Positions 1 through 6,441 of a stretch of 13,464 nt of DNA are shown here, in pieces. The DNA is from Psychrobacter sp. (GTDB taxonomy: Bacteria; Pseudomonadota; Gammaproteobacteria; Pseudomonadales; Moraxellaceae), in NCBI GenBank assembly GCA_012270355.1, contig JAAXIL010000044.1, forward strand, positions 1 through 13,464, given 5' to 3'. Numbering within the stretch: the first letter of the stretch is position 1; each line of letters starts with the position of its first letter. The position numbers were made by a program, and so were the translations under genes. The notes below the pieces were generated by a model. The model had not been told where the DNA came from. It ran no database searches and worked only from the letters and a program-made list of their open reading frames with translations.

Positions 1-927
1 TGCTGACGAGCGAGACACCCGAGGGTTCATCTCAATCACCACCATGCGTCCCGTGTCAGGATTTATGCCAAACTGCACGTTTGACCCGCCTGTTTCTACG
101 CCAATCTCACGCAAAACCGCAAGCGACGCATTCCGCATGATTTGATATTCTTTATCGGTCAGCGTTTGGGCAGGGGCAACGGTGATGGAATCGCCCGTGT
201 GCACGCCCATCGGATCGACGTTTTCAATCGCACAGACGATAATGCAGTTGGCGCTGTTGGCGCGCACCACCTCCATCTCGTATGCGTTCCAACCGATAAG
301 CGATTCATCAATCAGCAGTTGGTGCGTGGGCGATAAGTCAAAACCACGCTCGCAAATCTCGATAAACTCTTCACGATTGTAGGCAATACCACCACCCGAA
401 CCGCCCATCGTGAATGAGGGGCGAATGATGGTTGGAAAGCCGACTTCTTCTTGAATGGCAAACGCTTCTTCCATCGTTTCAGCGATTTTGGCGTTGGGGC
501 ATTCGAGTCCAATGCGTTTCATGGCTTGGTCGAACAAGTCACGGTCTTCTGCCTTCTCAATCGCTTCTTTAGTCGCCCCAATCAGTTCACAGTCGTATTT
601 TTCGAGCACGCCATGTTTGTCCAAATCTAACGCACAGTTGAGTGCCGTTTGTCCGCCCATCGTTGGCAAAATGGCATCTGGCTTCTCTTTGGCGATGATT
701 TGCTCCACCGTTTGCCACGTGATTGGCTCAATGTAAGTTGCATCTGCCATGACAGGGTCGGTCATGATGGTGGCTGGGTTGGAGTTGACCAATATCACTC
801 GGTAGCCTTCTTCTCGCAAGGCTTTACACGCCTGTGCCCCTGAGTAGTCAAACTCGCAGGCTTGCCCAATGACGATGGGTCCTGCTCCGATGATAAGAAT
901 GCTGTTGATGTCGGTACGTTTTGGCAT
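1..927 (-). CDS. carB: Carbamoyl phosphate synthetase large subunit, 5' part (runs off left edge)
   Basis: Encodes the large, ATP-grasp subunit of carbamoyl phosphate synthetase, which makes carbamoyl phosphate from bicarbonate, two ATP and ammonia passed from CarA, for pyrimidine and arginine synthesis in the cytosol. Seen: 309 codons from ATG 925-927 to base 1 without a stop, out of about 1070 in the family, so roughly the first 29 percent. The start [10 protein letters not shown] and the glycine-rich stretch [20 protein letters not shown] at 14-33 are diagnostic. Arg129, Arg169, Glu215, Glu299 and Asn301 sit at the E. coli positions, as does the loop [10 protein letters not shown] (171-180), so the carboxyphosphate-forming ATP-grasp domain looks intact as far as it goes. 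An AGAGGA ribosome site precedes the ATG. It starts 48 bases after carA and is surely in the same operon. The remaining domains lie outside the window. Confidence 0.98.
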   Translation of the reverse strand, partial: MPKRTDINSILIIGAGPIVIGQACEFDYSGAQACKALREEGYRVILVNSNPATIMTDPVMADATYIEPITWQTVEQIIAKEKPDAILPTMGGQTALNCALDLDKHGVLEKYDCELIGATKEAIEKAEDRDLFDQAMKRIGLECPNAKIAETMEEAFAIQEEVGFPTIIRPSFTMGGSGGGIAYNREEFIEICERGFDLSPTHQLLIDESLIGWNAYEMEVVRANSANCIIVCAIENVDPMGVHTGDSITVAPAQTLTDKEYQIMRNASLAVLREIGVETGGSNVQFGINPDTGRMVVIEMNPRVSRSSA

Positions 928-975
928 ATTTCCTCTAATCTGTATTCATGGCGGATTTTATAATGAATGTTAATT

Positions 976-2253
976 CTAGCCTTTCCTTTCAGCCATCATC
1001 CCCACAAACTTATCAAACAGGGCATCCGCATCATGCGGACCGGGGCTGGCTTCGGGGTGTCCTTGAAAACTAAACACCGGCTTATCGGTCAATTCAATAC
1101 CTTGATTTGAGCCATCAAACAAGGAGCGATGCGTCACTCGCACATTGTCAGGCAAACTGTCTTCGTCTACCGCGAAGCCGTGATTTTGAGAGGTGATCAT
1201 CACCACGTCACGGTCAATATCTTGCACAGGGTGATTTGCCCCATGATGTCCAAACTTCATTTTTACCGTATTTGCCCCGCTCGCCAGCCCAACAAGCTGA
1301 TGCCCCAAGCAAATACCAAAGGTCGGCATGTCGGTCTCAGTGATGATATGATGCACGCTGTCAATGGCGTAGTCACAAGCGGACGGGTCGCCCGGTCCAT
1401 TGGATAAAAAGATGCCATCGGGGTTCATATCCAAAACCTGTTGAATGGGCGTTTGAGCGGGCACAACCGTTACCCGACAACCACGGTCAACCAGCATGCG
1501 TAAAATGTTGGTTTTGGTGCCAAAATCATAGGCGACAACATGATATTTTTCTTCGATGTGCTCGCCAAGTTGTTTGAAATAGCCGCCAGTTAGGCTATTC
1601 ACCACGCCATGCACACCTCGGTCGGCAAGTTCCCATGTGCCTGCCGTCCATTCGAAGCCGTCAGGGTGGCAACATTCTTTTGCCAAATCCATGCCGTTTA
1701 AGCCAGCAAACTCATTTGCCAGTTGCACCGCTTTTTGCTCATCGGCTTCGCTCAGGTTTTGTCCATGACTTGCCGTCATGATGCACCCGTCTTGAGCCCC
1801 TTTTTCTCGCAAAATTCGGGTTAATTTTCGGGTGTCAATTTCAGCGATGGCAACGGTGTTTTGGCGTTTTAGATAGTCGGCAAGCGGTTCAGAGTTACGG
1901 AAACTGGACGTGGTGAGCGTGGCATCTCGAATGATTAAGCCTTCCGCCCACACTCGGTGACCATCGGGCACATTTGGGTCTATATTGCCCGATTCAGCGT
2001 CTTCCGTATTCGTACCTGTGTTGCCAATGTGTGGATAGGTGAGGGTGACGAGTTGCTTGGCATAGCTAGGGTCGGTGAGGATTTCTTGATAGCCCGTCAT
2101 GGCGGTGTTGAACACCACTTCGCCCACTGCCACACCTTCTGCCCCGATGGACACGCCTCGAAAAATCGTGCCGTCTGCCAATGCCAAAATGGCAGGCGTG
2201 AGGGGCGTTGAAGTGAGCGTTTCTGATTGCAGGTTGCCCGCCGTGTCTGTCAT
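976..2253 (-). CDS. carA: Carbamoyl phosphate synthetase small (glutaminase) subunit
   Basis: Hydrolyses glutamine and channels the ammonia to CarB. The 425 residues comprise the CPSase small-chain N-terminal domain (about 22-190, with [20 protein letters not shown]) and a class I glutamine amidotransferase domain (about 238-420). The catalytic triad is visible: Cys315 in FGICLGHQ, His399 and Glu401 in [14 protein letters not shown]; the Cys-His spacing of 84 equals E. coli. It is about 40 residues longer than E. coli CarA, from a polar 20-residue N-terminus and a short insert near 88-100 ([13 protein letters not shown]). The chosen ATG has an AAGAGGA site 7 bases upstream; the next in-frame Met (52) would remove conserved sequence. 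The stop is TAG at 976-978. First gene of a carAB operon, with a candidate attenuator in its leader. Confidence 0.98.
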   Translation of the reverse strand: MTDTAGNLQSETLTSTPLTPAILALADGTIFRGVSIGAEGVAVGEVVFNTAMTGYQEILTDPSYAKQLVTLTYPHIGNTGTNTEDAESGNIDPNVPDGHRVWAEGLIIRDATLTTSSFRNSEPLADYLKRQNTVAIAEIDTRKLTRILREKGAQDGCIMTASHGQNLSEADEQKAVQLANEFAGLNGMDLAKECCHPDGFEWTAGTWELADRGVHGVVNSLTGGYFKQLGEHIEEKYHVVAYDFGTKTNILRMLVDRGCRVTVVPAQTPIQQVLDMNPDGIFLSNGPGDPSACDYAIDSVHHIITETDMPTFGICLGHQLVGLASGANTVKMKFGHHGANHPVQDIDRDVVMITSQNHGFAVDEDSLPDNVRVTHRSLFDGSNQGIELTDKPVFSFQGHPEASPGPHDADALFDKFVGMMAERKG

Positions 2254-2337
2254 AAATCCTCTTTTTTATCTGTCTATGTGTAATATCTATAATAAACTGT
2301 TATCTAACCTGAGTCTGATAGCTAAACGATTAAACCA

Positions 2338-2430
2338 CTAAAATTTTGCCCAAAAAAAACGAGGCGATATGAACAGAAAATAGAAATCACTCAAGCTCGG
2401 CTTAAAAGTGATTACTATTGACTGTGTCAT
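2338..2430 (-). CDS. Putative 30-residue carA leader peptide
   Basis: An ATG-started frame of 30 codons (begins MTQSIVITFK, ends FFWAKF, TAG stop at 2338-2340) lies between the candidate carAB promoter and carA. It starts inside the 5' arm of the 80-bp hairpin, runs through the whole hairpin and its T8 tract, and stops 12 codons' worth of bases after the T tract begins. This placement is what UTP-sensitive attenuation of pyrimidine operons requires in E. coli pyrBI, where a ribosome close behind RNA polymerase melts the terminator. The codons around the loop and T tract are rich in U, coding Phe, Tyr and Leu. Against it: the ribosome site (GAG within GCGAGACGTT) is weak, and a 30-codon frame can arise by chance. 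Inference only. Confidence 0.4.
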   Translation of the reverse strand: MTQSIVITFKPSLSDFYFLFISPRFFWAKF

Positions 2431-2439
2431 AACGTCTCG
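2352..2439 (-). terminator. Candidate carAB attenuator: 80-bp near-palindrome followed by T8
   Basis: Read on the carA strand, bases 2439 to 2360 fold into one long imperfect hairpin and are followed at once by eight T (2359-2352). Paired blocks, given on the plus strand: 2360-2363 with 2436-2439, 2365-2366 with 2433-2434, 2368-2372 with 2427-2431, 2373-2376 with 2422-2425, 2379-2383 with 2415-2419, 2385-2391 with 2407-2413, 2393-2396 with 2400-2403, leaving a three-base loop. That is 31 pairs interrupted by one- to three-base mismatches. On the plus strand there is no T tract after the dyad, so the polarity matches the carA transcript. Function as an intrinsic terminator or attenuator is inferred. 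Confidence 0.65.
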
Positions 2440-2458
2440 CTAGTTGCAGATTTTGCAT

Positions 2459-2487
2459 ATTATATAGAAAGCGGTTTGATTTGCCTA
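2459..2487 (-). promoter_or_regulatory. Candidate carAB sigma70 promoter
   Basis: On the minus strand, TAGGCA (2482-2487, four of six to the -35 consensus) is separated by 17 bases from a perfect TATAAT (2459-2464). Transcription would start near 2452, about 200 bases before carA and just upstream of the long hairpin, so RNA polymerase would meet that hairpin immediately. A weaker TATTAT near 2290, downstream of the hairpin, is a less convincing alternative. Confidence 0.5.
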
Positions 2488-2504
2488 GACTAAGGGTTGG
2501 TTTT

Positions 2505-2533
2505 TTTGCAGATTACTTTGCAAGGGCTATAAT
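2505..2533 (+). promoter_or_regulatory. Sigma70 promoter for the gamma-carbonic-anhydrase-family gene
   Basis: TTTGCA (2505-2510, four of six to consensus) lies 17 bases before a perfect TATAAT (2528-2533). The start site would be near 2540, giving a leader of about 57 bases before the ATG at 2597. It is back to back with the candidate carAB promoter, the two -10 boxes being about 65 bases apart. Confidence 0.6.
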
Positions 2534-2596
2534 TTATCAGGCAGTCAAGGTAAGATGAAACAGTCAGGAAAATAAACAGGTGCAAAGGAATTGAGC

Positions 2597-3148
2597 ATGA
2601 TTTTAAGTTACACAAACAGCGATGGCGACACTAAAACCCCGCAATTTGCCGAGCCGTTTGGCGGGTGGGTAGCGGACACTGCCCGAGTGATTGGCGATGT
2701 GCAGTTGGGACACCAAGCCAGCGTTTGGTATGGGGCAGTGGTGCGGGGCGACAACGACCACATTCACATTGGCGATTACAGCAACGTGCAAGAAAATGCG
2801 GTAATTCACACCGATGCAGGCATTTCGGTACACATTGGCGATTATGTCACCATTGGGCATTTGGCGATGCTACACGGGTGCACGATTGGTGATAACAGTT
2901 TGATTGGCATTGGGGCAGTGGTGCTCAACAACGCCAAAATCGGCAAAAATTGCATCATCGGGGCGAAGGCGTTGGTAACCGAGGGTAAAGAAATTCCTGA
3001 TAATTCGCTCGTGATGGGGTCGCCCGCCAAGGTCGTCAAAACCTTGAGCGACAATCAAGTGGCATTCCTTAAAATGTCAGCGATGCACTATGCCGAGAAA
3101 TGTCAGACGTTTAAGACAGGGCTGGCGGAAATTGAGATGCCAGAGTAA
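2597..3148 (+). CDS. Gamma-class carbonic anhydrase family protein (YrdA/PaaY type)
   Basis: A 183-residue left-handed beta-helix protein of the hexapeptide-repeat gamma-carbonic-anhydrase-like family. Turns of the helix are visible as repeated (V/I)GD/IG units between about 32 and 127 (IGDVQLG, IGDYSNV, IGDYVTIG, IGDNSLIG, IGKNCIIG). The three predicted metal-binding histidines are His71 (VIHTDAG), His88 and His93 (GHLAMLHGC); RGDND at 50-54 is the usual loop. The C-terminus is a short helical tail. The ATG at 2597 is preferred because AAAGGA lies 7 bases upstream; the in-frame TTG at 2591 would be only one base from that site. Members bind Zn or Fe, but many, such as E. coli YrdA, have no firm physiological substrate, so carbonic anhydrase activity is not assured. 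It stands alone, divergent from carAB and convergent with the next gene. Confidence 0.93.
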   Translation: MILSYTNSDGDTKTPQFAEPFGGWVADTARVIGDVQLGHQASVWYGAVVRGDNDHIHIGDYSNVQENAVIHTDAGISVHIGDYVTIGHLAMLHGCTIGDNSLIGIGAVVLNNAKIGKNCIIGAKALVTEGKEIPDNSLVMGSPAKVVKTLSDNQVAFLKMSAMHYAEKCQTFKTGLAEIEMPE

Positions 3149-3168
3149 GTGATGATTGAGGAGACTGA

Positions 3169-3657
3169 TTAGGTCAAAATCATCATCACCAGCCACATCA
3201 AAGCGAATAAAAAAATACCGATGCCAAGCCCCCGAAAAATATCATGACGAATGGATAAATCATCATATTTCGGGTCGGGTTCGGCGGTGAAGGCTTCCAT
3301 GCTGTCGCTACTGGCAAACTTGCCATCAAAAAAGCCAATCAACGCCCCAAGCACCAATAAAAACGGGGCGAACAACCAAAACACGTCGCCATTGCCCACG
3401 TCCAACATGGCTCGCACGAGAGCGATAATCCAATCCAACACAACGCCAACCGCCCCGTACATGAGCCCCGTCAATACCGCATAAAATAAGCGGTCCCCTA
3501 AGCTGTGATAGTGTTCCCCTTCCGCCTCAAGCCGTTGCCTACGCCGAATTTCTCGAACCGAACGGGCAGGGCGACGGTGGCGGGCATTTAGCTTTTAATT
3601 CGCTTTATTAGATAACTTGGCGTTCGGCTTTGGATTGGGTGGGGGTGTCGTGGGCAT
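3169..3657 (-). pseudogene. Small membrane protein frame interrupted by an in-frame TAA
   Basis: Not a family I recognise. A good start (ATG 3655-3657, with AGGA 6-7 bases upstream) opens a Pro/Lys-rich N-terminus (MPTTPPPNPK), but codon 21 is TAA (3595-3597). The same frame then continues open for 141 codons to a stop at 3169: a basic segment (NARHRRPARSVREIRRRQRL), a hydrophobic helix (about LFYAVLTGLMYGAVGVVLDW), a second membrane segment (VFWLFAPFLLVLGALIGFF), a polar acidic stretch (DSMEAFTAEPDPKYDD) and a C-terminal membrane segment (GIGIFLFALMWLVMMIL). No in-frame ATG or ribosome site follows the stop; the first possible start, TTG at 3474, removes the basic domain and has no evident ribosome site. 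Most simply an intact gene with one recent nonsense change (for example CAA to TAA) or a base-call error. Convergent with the preceding gene and divergent from the following one. Confidence 0.6.
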
Positions 3658-3688
3658 GAGGCTTCCTGCTCAAAAAGTATTTTTATTT

Positions 3689-3716
3689 TTTAGAACGTTA
3701 AACTACTCGTTATAAT
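3689..3716 (+). promoter_or_regulatory. Candidate promoter for the HAD phosphatase gene
   Basis: A perfect TATAAT at 3711-3716 is preceded by TTTAGA (3689-3694, four of six) with a 16-base spacer, about 55 bases before the ATG at 3772. The -10 is convincing; the -35 is weak. Confidence 0.45.
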
Positions 3717-3771
3717 AGCAAAACTTTAGCAACATGCTGATTTTATTCCTCACCTTATTTGAGATAATTTT

Positions 3772-4479
3772 ATGTCAACAACCCAGCCCGATATCAATCG
3801 CACTGAACTTGCCCTATTTGACCTCGACCACACCATTTTAGATGTCGATAGTGATTATCTGTGGGGTGAATATTTGGTAAAGCATGAGCTGATTGATGTC
3901 GGGGCGTATCAAAGCCAAAATCAAAAGTTTTATGACGACTATATCGCAGGCACATTGGACTCTACTGCCTATGCCGAATTTTCAGCAGGATTACTTGCTC
4001 AGCACGACATGGATACATTGCATCAATGGCGAGCAGACTATTTGGAGCAAGATGTATTTCCGCACATTCGCCCCCAAGCCTTGCAAGCGATTGACGCTCA
4101 TCGGCAGGCGGGTCACATTGTCGTGCTCATTTCGGCAACCAATGACTTTATTGTCAATCCGATTGCGTCAAAATTGGGCATTCCAGTCAGCCATGTTATC
4201 GCCACGCCTTATGCCATCGAAAATGATCGCTATACGGGCAAGTTAGCAGGACTGTCCAACTTTAAGGACGGCAAGCCTGTCAATTTGGCTCGGTGGATTG
4301 AGCGTTATAAACATGAACACGGCATCGACAGCTTTGCTCACAGCACCGCCTATTCGGATTCCATCAACGATTTGCCATTGCTGGAATGGGCGGATACCCC
4401 CGTTTGCGTCACCCCCGATGACCAACTCAAAGCCCATGCGTTGGCACACCGCTGGGCAATAGAAGATTGGTCATTATAA
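3772..4479 (+). CDS. HAD-IB family phosphatase (SerB-like)
   Basis: A 235-residue cytosolic phosphatase of the haloacid dehalogenase superfamily, subfamily IB, related to phosphoserine phosphatase. All four HAD motifs are present: motif I ALFDLDHT with nucleophile Asp17 and Asp19; motif II Ser121 in LISATN; motif III lysine in NFKDGKP (Lys165 or Lys168); motif IV YSDSINDLPLL with Asp196 and Asp200. Residues about 25-100 form the helical cap that sets substrate choice. Such proteins are often annotated HAD-IB hydrolase, and some act on phosphoserine, phosphohistidinol or other small phosphomonoesters, so the substrate cannot be fixed from sequence. A canonical SerB also carries an N-terminal ACT-like region, which is absent here. 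Start: ATG 3772 with a GAGA site about 10 bases upstream. Single gene with its own likely promoter. Confidence 0.9.
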   Translation: MSTTQPDINRTELALFDLDHTILDVDSDYLWGEYLVKHELIDVGAYQSQNQKFYDDYIAGTLDSTAYAEFSAGLLAQHDMDTLHQWRADYLEQDVFPHIRPQALQAIDAHRQAGHIVVLISATNDFIVNPIASKLGIPVSHVIATPYAIENDRYTGKLAGLSNFKDGKPVNLARWIERYKHEHGIDSFAHSTAYSDSINDLPLLEWADTPVCVTPDDQLKAHALAHRWAIEDWSL

Positions 4480-4616
4480 ATTTCTCGATTAAATAATTCA
4501 CATCAATTTCATCTTTAACGTTTTGCCAACTTGTTAAGCTGATTTGACTGATTTACGGTTGATAAACGCAGTGTCAATTTGACGTTCATGAATTAACGAC
4601 TAACGAGGTAGGCAAA

Positions 4617-4833
4617 ATGACGCTGAATGATTGGTTAAAGTTGGTAGCGTGGGTGTCAATGATATGACTTACCTATGTCATAGCATATTGGTTATGGGCA
4701 TATCGACGGGGTAGTGGCGGAAGATTGGAGTGCACTGCCTGACGTTGTGCCGTCGATGACCGTACTACTCACCATTTATACGGTTATCGTGGTGGTGATA
4801 CAGATGGTTGGCAGTTTGCATACGGCAAAGTGA
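4617..4833 (+). pseudogene. Remnant of a small two-helix membrane protein
   Basis: The 423-base gap between the phosphatase gene and prfB is not empty. An ATG at 4617 with a GAGG site 9 bases upstream opens MTLNDWLKLVAWVSMI, then TGA at 4665-4667. The same frame continues LTYVIAYWLWA, a natural-looking membrane helix, and then loses sense; one base over, from CAT at 4699, the sequence reads on as HIDGVVAEDWSALPDVVPSM and a second hydrophobic helix (TVLLTIYTVIVVVIQMVGSL) to a TGA at 4831. Removing one G from the GGG at 4696-4698 and reading through the TGA would restore about 71 residues with two membrane helices. I do not recognise the family. Degradation by one nonsense and one insertion, or sequencing error, would explain it. 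The rest of the gap (4480-4616) shows nothing I can name. Confidence 0.55.
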
Positions 4834-4858
4834 AGGCTGGCGAATAATTTGCTACACT
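4830..4858 (+). promoter_or_regulatory. Candidate prfB promoter with extended -10
   Basis: TGCTACACT (4850-4858) is an extended -10 of the TGnTATAAT type (TACACT, four of six), 45 bases before the prfB ATG. The hexamer 17 bases upstream, GTGAAG (4830-4835), is a poor -35, which an extended -10 can tolerate. Confidence 0.35.
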
Positions 4859-4902
4859 ATCGCCCTTTTGATACTTAATCATGCATTAACTTGAGAAAAA
4901 TC

Positions 4903-5998
4903 ATGGAAATCAATCCCTATACCGAGCAAATCAAAGACCTTACTCAACGTGGGCAAGACCTGCGGAGGTATCTTTGACGTCGATAGCAAAATCGAACGAC
5001 TAGAAGAAGTCAACCTTGAGCTTGAAAACCCTGATATTTGGAACGACCCCGAACGTGCGACTAAAATCAGCAAAGAAAAAGCCCAGCTTGACGGCGTGAT
5101 TGACACCATCACGGGGTTAGAAGCCACGCTTGCCGATGCCGATGCCATGTTGGAGCTGGCGGTAGAAGCCGAAGACGAAAGTTTGCTTAAAGATGTGCAA
5201 TCCGAGCTTGATAAGGCAGATACAAAAGTAGCTGACCTTGAGTTTAAGCGAATGTTTAATGGCGAGATGGACGGCAACGATTGCTACCTTGACATTCAAT
5301 CAGGCAGTGGGGGCACAGAAGCTCAAGACTGGGCAGAAATGCTTCTTCGCATGTACACCCGATGGTGCGAATCGCACGGCTTCAAAGCGGACGTGATTGA
5401 AGTCTCGGCAGGCAGTGTGGCAGGCATTAAATCCGCGACCATTCACGTTAAAGGGGATTATGCGGTTGGTTGGCTACGCACCGAACCGGGCGTGAATCGC
5501 TTGGTACGCAAAGCACCGTTAGACATCAACAATGGACGGCACACCTCGGTTGCGTCGGTGTTTATCTCGCCTGAAATCGACGATGACATTGACATTGATA
5601 TTAACCCTGCCGATCTGCGTATTGACACCTATCGCTCAAGCGGGGCAGGGGGTCAGCACGTTAACACGACCGACTCTGCGGTGCGAATTACCCACATTCC
5701 AACGGGAACCGTGTCAGCGTGCCAAAACGAACGCAGTCAACACGCCAACAAAGACACCGCCATGAAGATGCTTCGTGCCAAGCTGTATGAGCTGGAAATG
5801 CAAAAACGCATGGAAACTCAGCAAGCCTTAGAGGATAGCAAATCTGACATTGGTTGGGGCAGTCAAATCCGCTCGTATGTGCTGGACGATTCCCGCATCA
5901 AAGATTTACGCACAGGTGTGGAAACGTCCAACACGGGAGCGGTGCTGGACGGAGATCTTGACCAATTTATTGAAGCCAGTTTGAAGGCTGGAGTTTAA
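4903..5998 (+). CDS. prfB: Peptide chain release factor 2, with programmed +1 frameshift
   Basis: RF2 reads UGA and UAA and triggers peptide release on the ribosome. The gene is in two frames: codons 1-24 ([20 protein letters not shown]...) end at CTT (4972-4974) followed by TGA, and the protein resumes one base on with GAC (4976), as in E. coli. The stimulatory GGAGG (4964-4968) sits three bases before CTT. With the shift the product is 364 residues (E. coli 365). Seen: N-terminal helical domain, GGQ catalytic loop Gly249-Gly250-Gln251 in [10 protein letters not shown], and a conserved C-terminus ending EASLKAGV. The position matching E. coli Thr246 is Ser245. Odd: the tripeptide aligned with the stop-codon-reading SPF motif is Ala204-Pro205-Leu206 ([14 protein letters not shown]). 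The shift is expected to autoregulate: scarce RF2 lets the ribosome slip and make more. The start ribosome site (GAG) is modest. Confidence 0.97.
4964..4978 (+). promoter_or_regulatory. RF2 programmed frameshift signal
   Basis: GGAGG, three bases (TAT), slippery CTT, then TGAC. This matches the E. coli prfB arrangement of internal Shine-Dalgarno, CUU slip codon and UGA C poor stop context. It makes RF2 synthesis depend on slow termination at UGA by RF2 itself. It explains why the gene looks broken in a simple ORF scan. Confidence 0.95.
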
Positions 5999-6121
5999 TC
6001 TTTCATAGCCTATGTCAGATTAAATCGCTACGTTGTTAGGCTCGCTTAAAGTATTGGTTATACATTATCGCTCGCCTGCCTAGTATCGAAATAATTTGAC
6101 TTTGGCTATGTTTAACTGAAG

Positions 6122-6286
6122 CTACTTCGTTAAGATTAGCCGATTATTCCGAGTCAACCGCAAGCGATATTCTTCGCCTTCATGCTCAATCCGTACTTCT
6201 TTGGTCAAGGCAAATAGGTGTTCAGATTGAAGCATCGGCAGTTGATTGTCACGAAGGCGAAGCGAACGAGAGATGACGACAGACAT
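6122..6286 (-). CDS. hemP: Hemin uptake protein HemP
   Basis: A 54-residue protein (begins MSVVISRSLR, TAG stop at 6122-6124) carrying the signature of the HemP/HmuP family at its C-terminus: EVRIEHEGEEYRLRLTRNNR followed by LILTK, residues 30-54. Family members are tiny proteins encoded with heme-uptake genes and repressed by Fur; HmuP of rhizobia and its Burkholderia relative are reported to act as activators of the outer-membrane heme receptor gene. Start: ATG 6284-6286 with AAAGGAT 7 bases upstream. A near-perfect Fur box sits about 65-85 bases upstream, so expression under iron limitation is expected. Unusually, no heme receptor, TonB or transporter gene follows; downstream is the convergent prfB. 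If it works as a regulator, its target lies elsewhere on the chromosome. Nothing recognisable lies between it and prfB (5999-6121). Confidence 0.9.
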   Translation of the reverse strand: MSVVISRSLRLRDNQLPMLQSEHLFALTKEVRIEHEGEEYRLRLTRNNRLILTK

Positions 6287-6320
6287 AATTAAATCCTTTA
6301 TTGACTAGTGTTCAATGATG

Positions 6321-6326
6321 AGTATA
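6321..6326 (-). promoter_or_regulatory. Candidate hemP -10 box
   Basis: TATACT on the minus strand (6321-6326), five of six to consensus, lies 35 bases before the hemP start codon. The Fur box begins 23 bases further upstream, covering the edge of where a -35 element would be. No good -35 hexamer is visible. Fur binding here would block polymerase. Confidence 0.45.
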
Positions 6327-6348
6327 AAACTGGCTAACTTCCTAATTA

Positions 6349-6372
6349 GTTAATGATAATTATTATCATTAA
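6349..6372. promoter_or_regulatory. Fur box
   Basis: Bases 6349-6367 match the 19-bp Fur consensus at 17 of 19 positions and contain the hexamer array GTTAAT-GATAAT-T-ATTATC. The core AATGATAATTATTATCATT (6352-6370) is an exact palindrome, extending to 11-bp arms around one base (6350-6372). Its position, upstream of a hemP -10 box, makes hemP the natural target. The Nudix gene starts 70 bases away on the other strand and could also be affected. Confidence 0.88.
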
Positions 6373-6441
6373 GATTATTAAACCCAATTATTTATAAATT
6401 TGCAACCCTTTTTTTAACTTTTCAAAAATTTTCTTGCCTTC

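Noticed and set aside
1..936. Plus-strand ORFs within the first kilobase
   Set aside because: They are antisense to carB, whose minus-strand translation matches E. coli CarB over the full 309 residues.
2591..2596. TTG start for the gamma-carbonic-anhydrase-family gene
   Set aside because: Only one base from the AAAGGA site; ATG 2597 has ideal spacing.
3150..3190. Possible bidirectional terminator between the carbonic-anhydrase-family gene and the next gene (TGATGAT/ATCATCA)
   Set aside because: Long loop, low GC stem, no T run, and it overlaps coding sequence on the minus strand.
4903..4977. prfB as a pseudogene because of the in-frame TGA
   Set aside because: The context is the well-known programmed +1 frameshift site, and both sides match RF2 at full length.
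6005..6111. CATAGCC and GGCTATG inverted pair around 6005 and 6105, and AGCCTA/TAGGCT near 6009
   Set aside because: Short arms far apart and no T tract; not convincing as a terminator between prfB and hemP.
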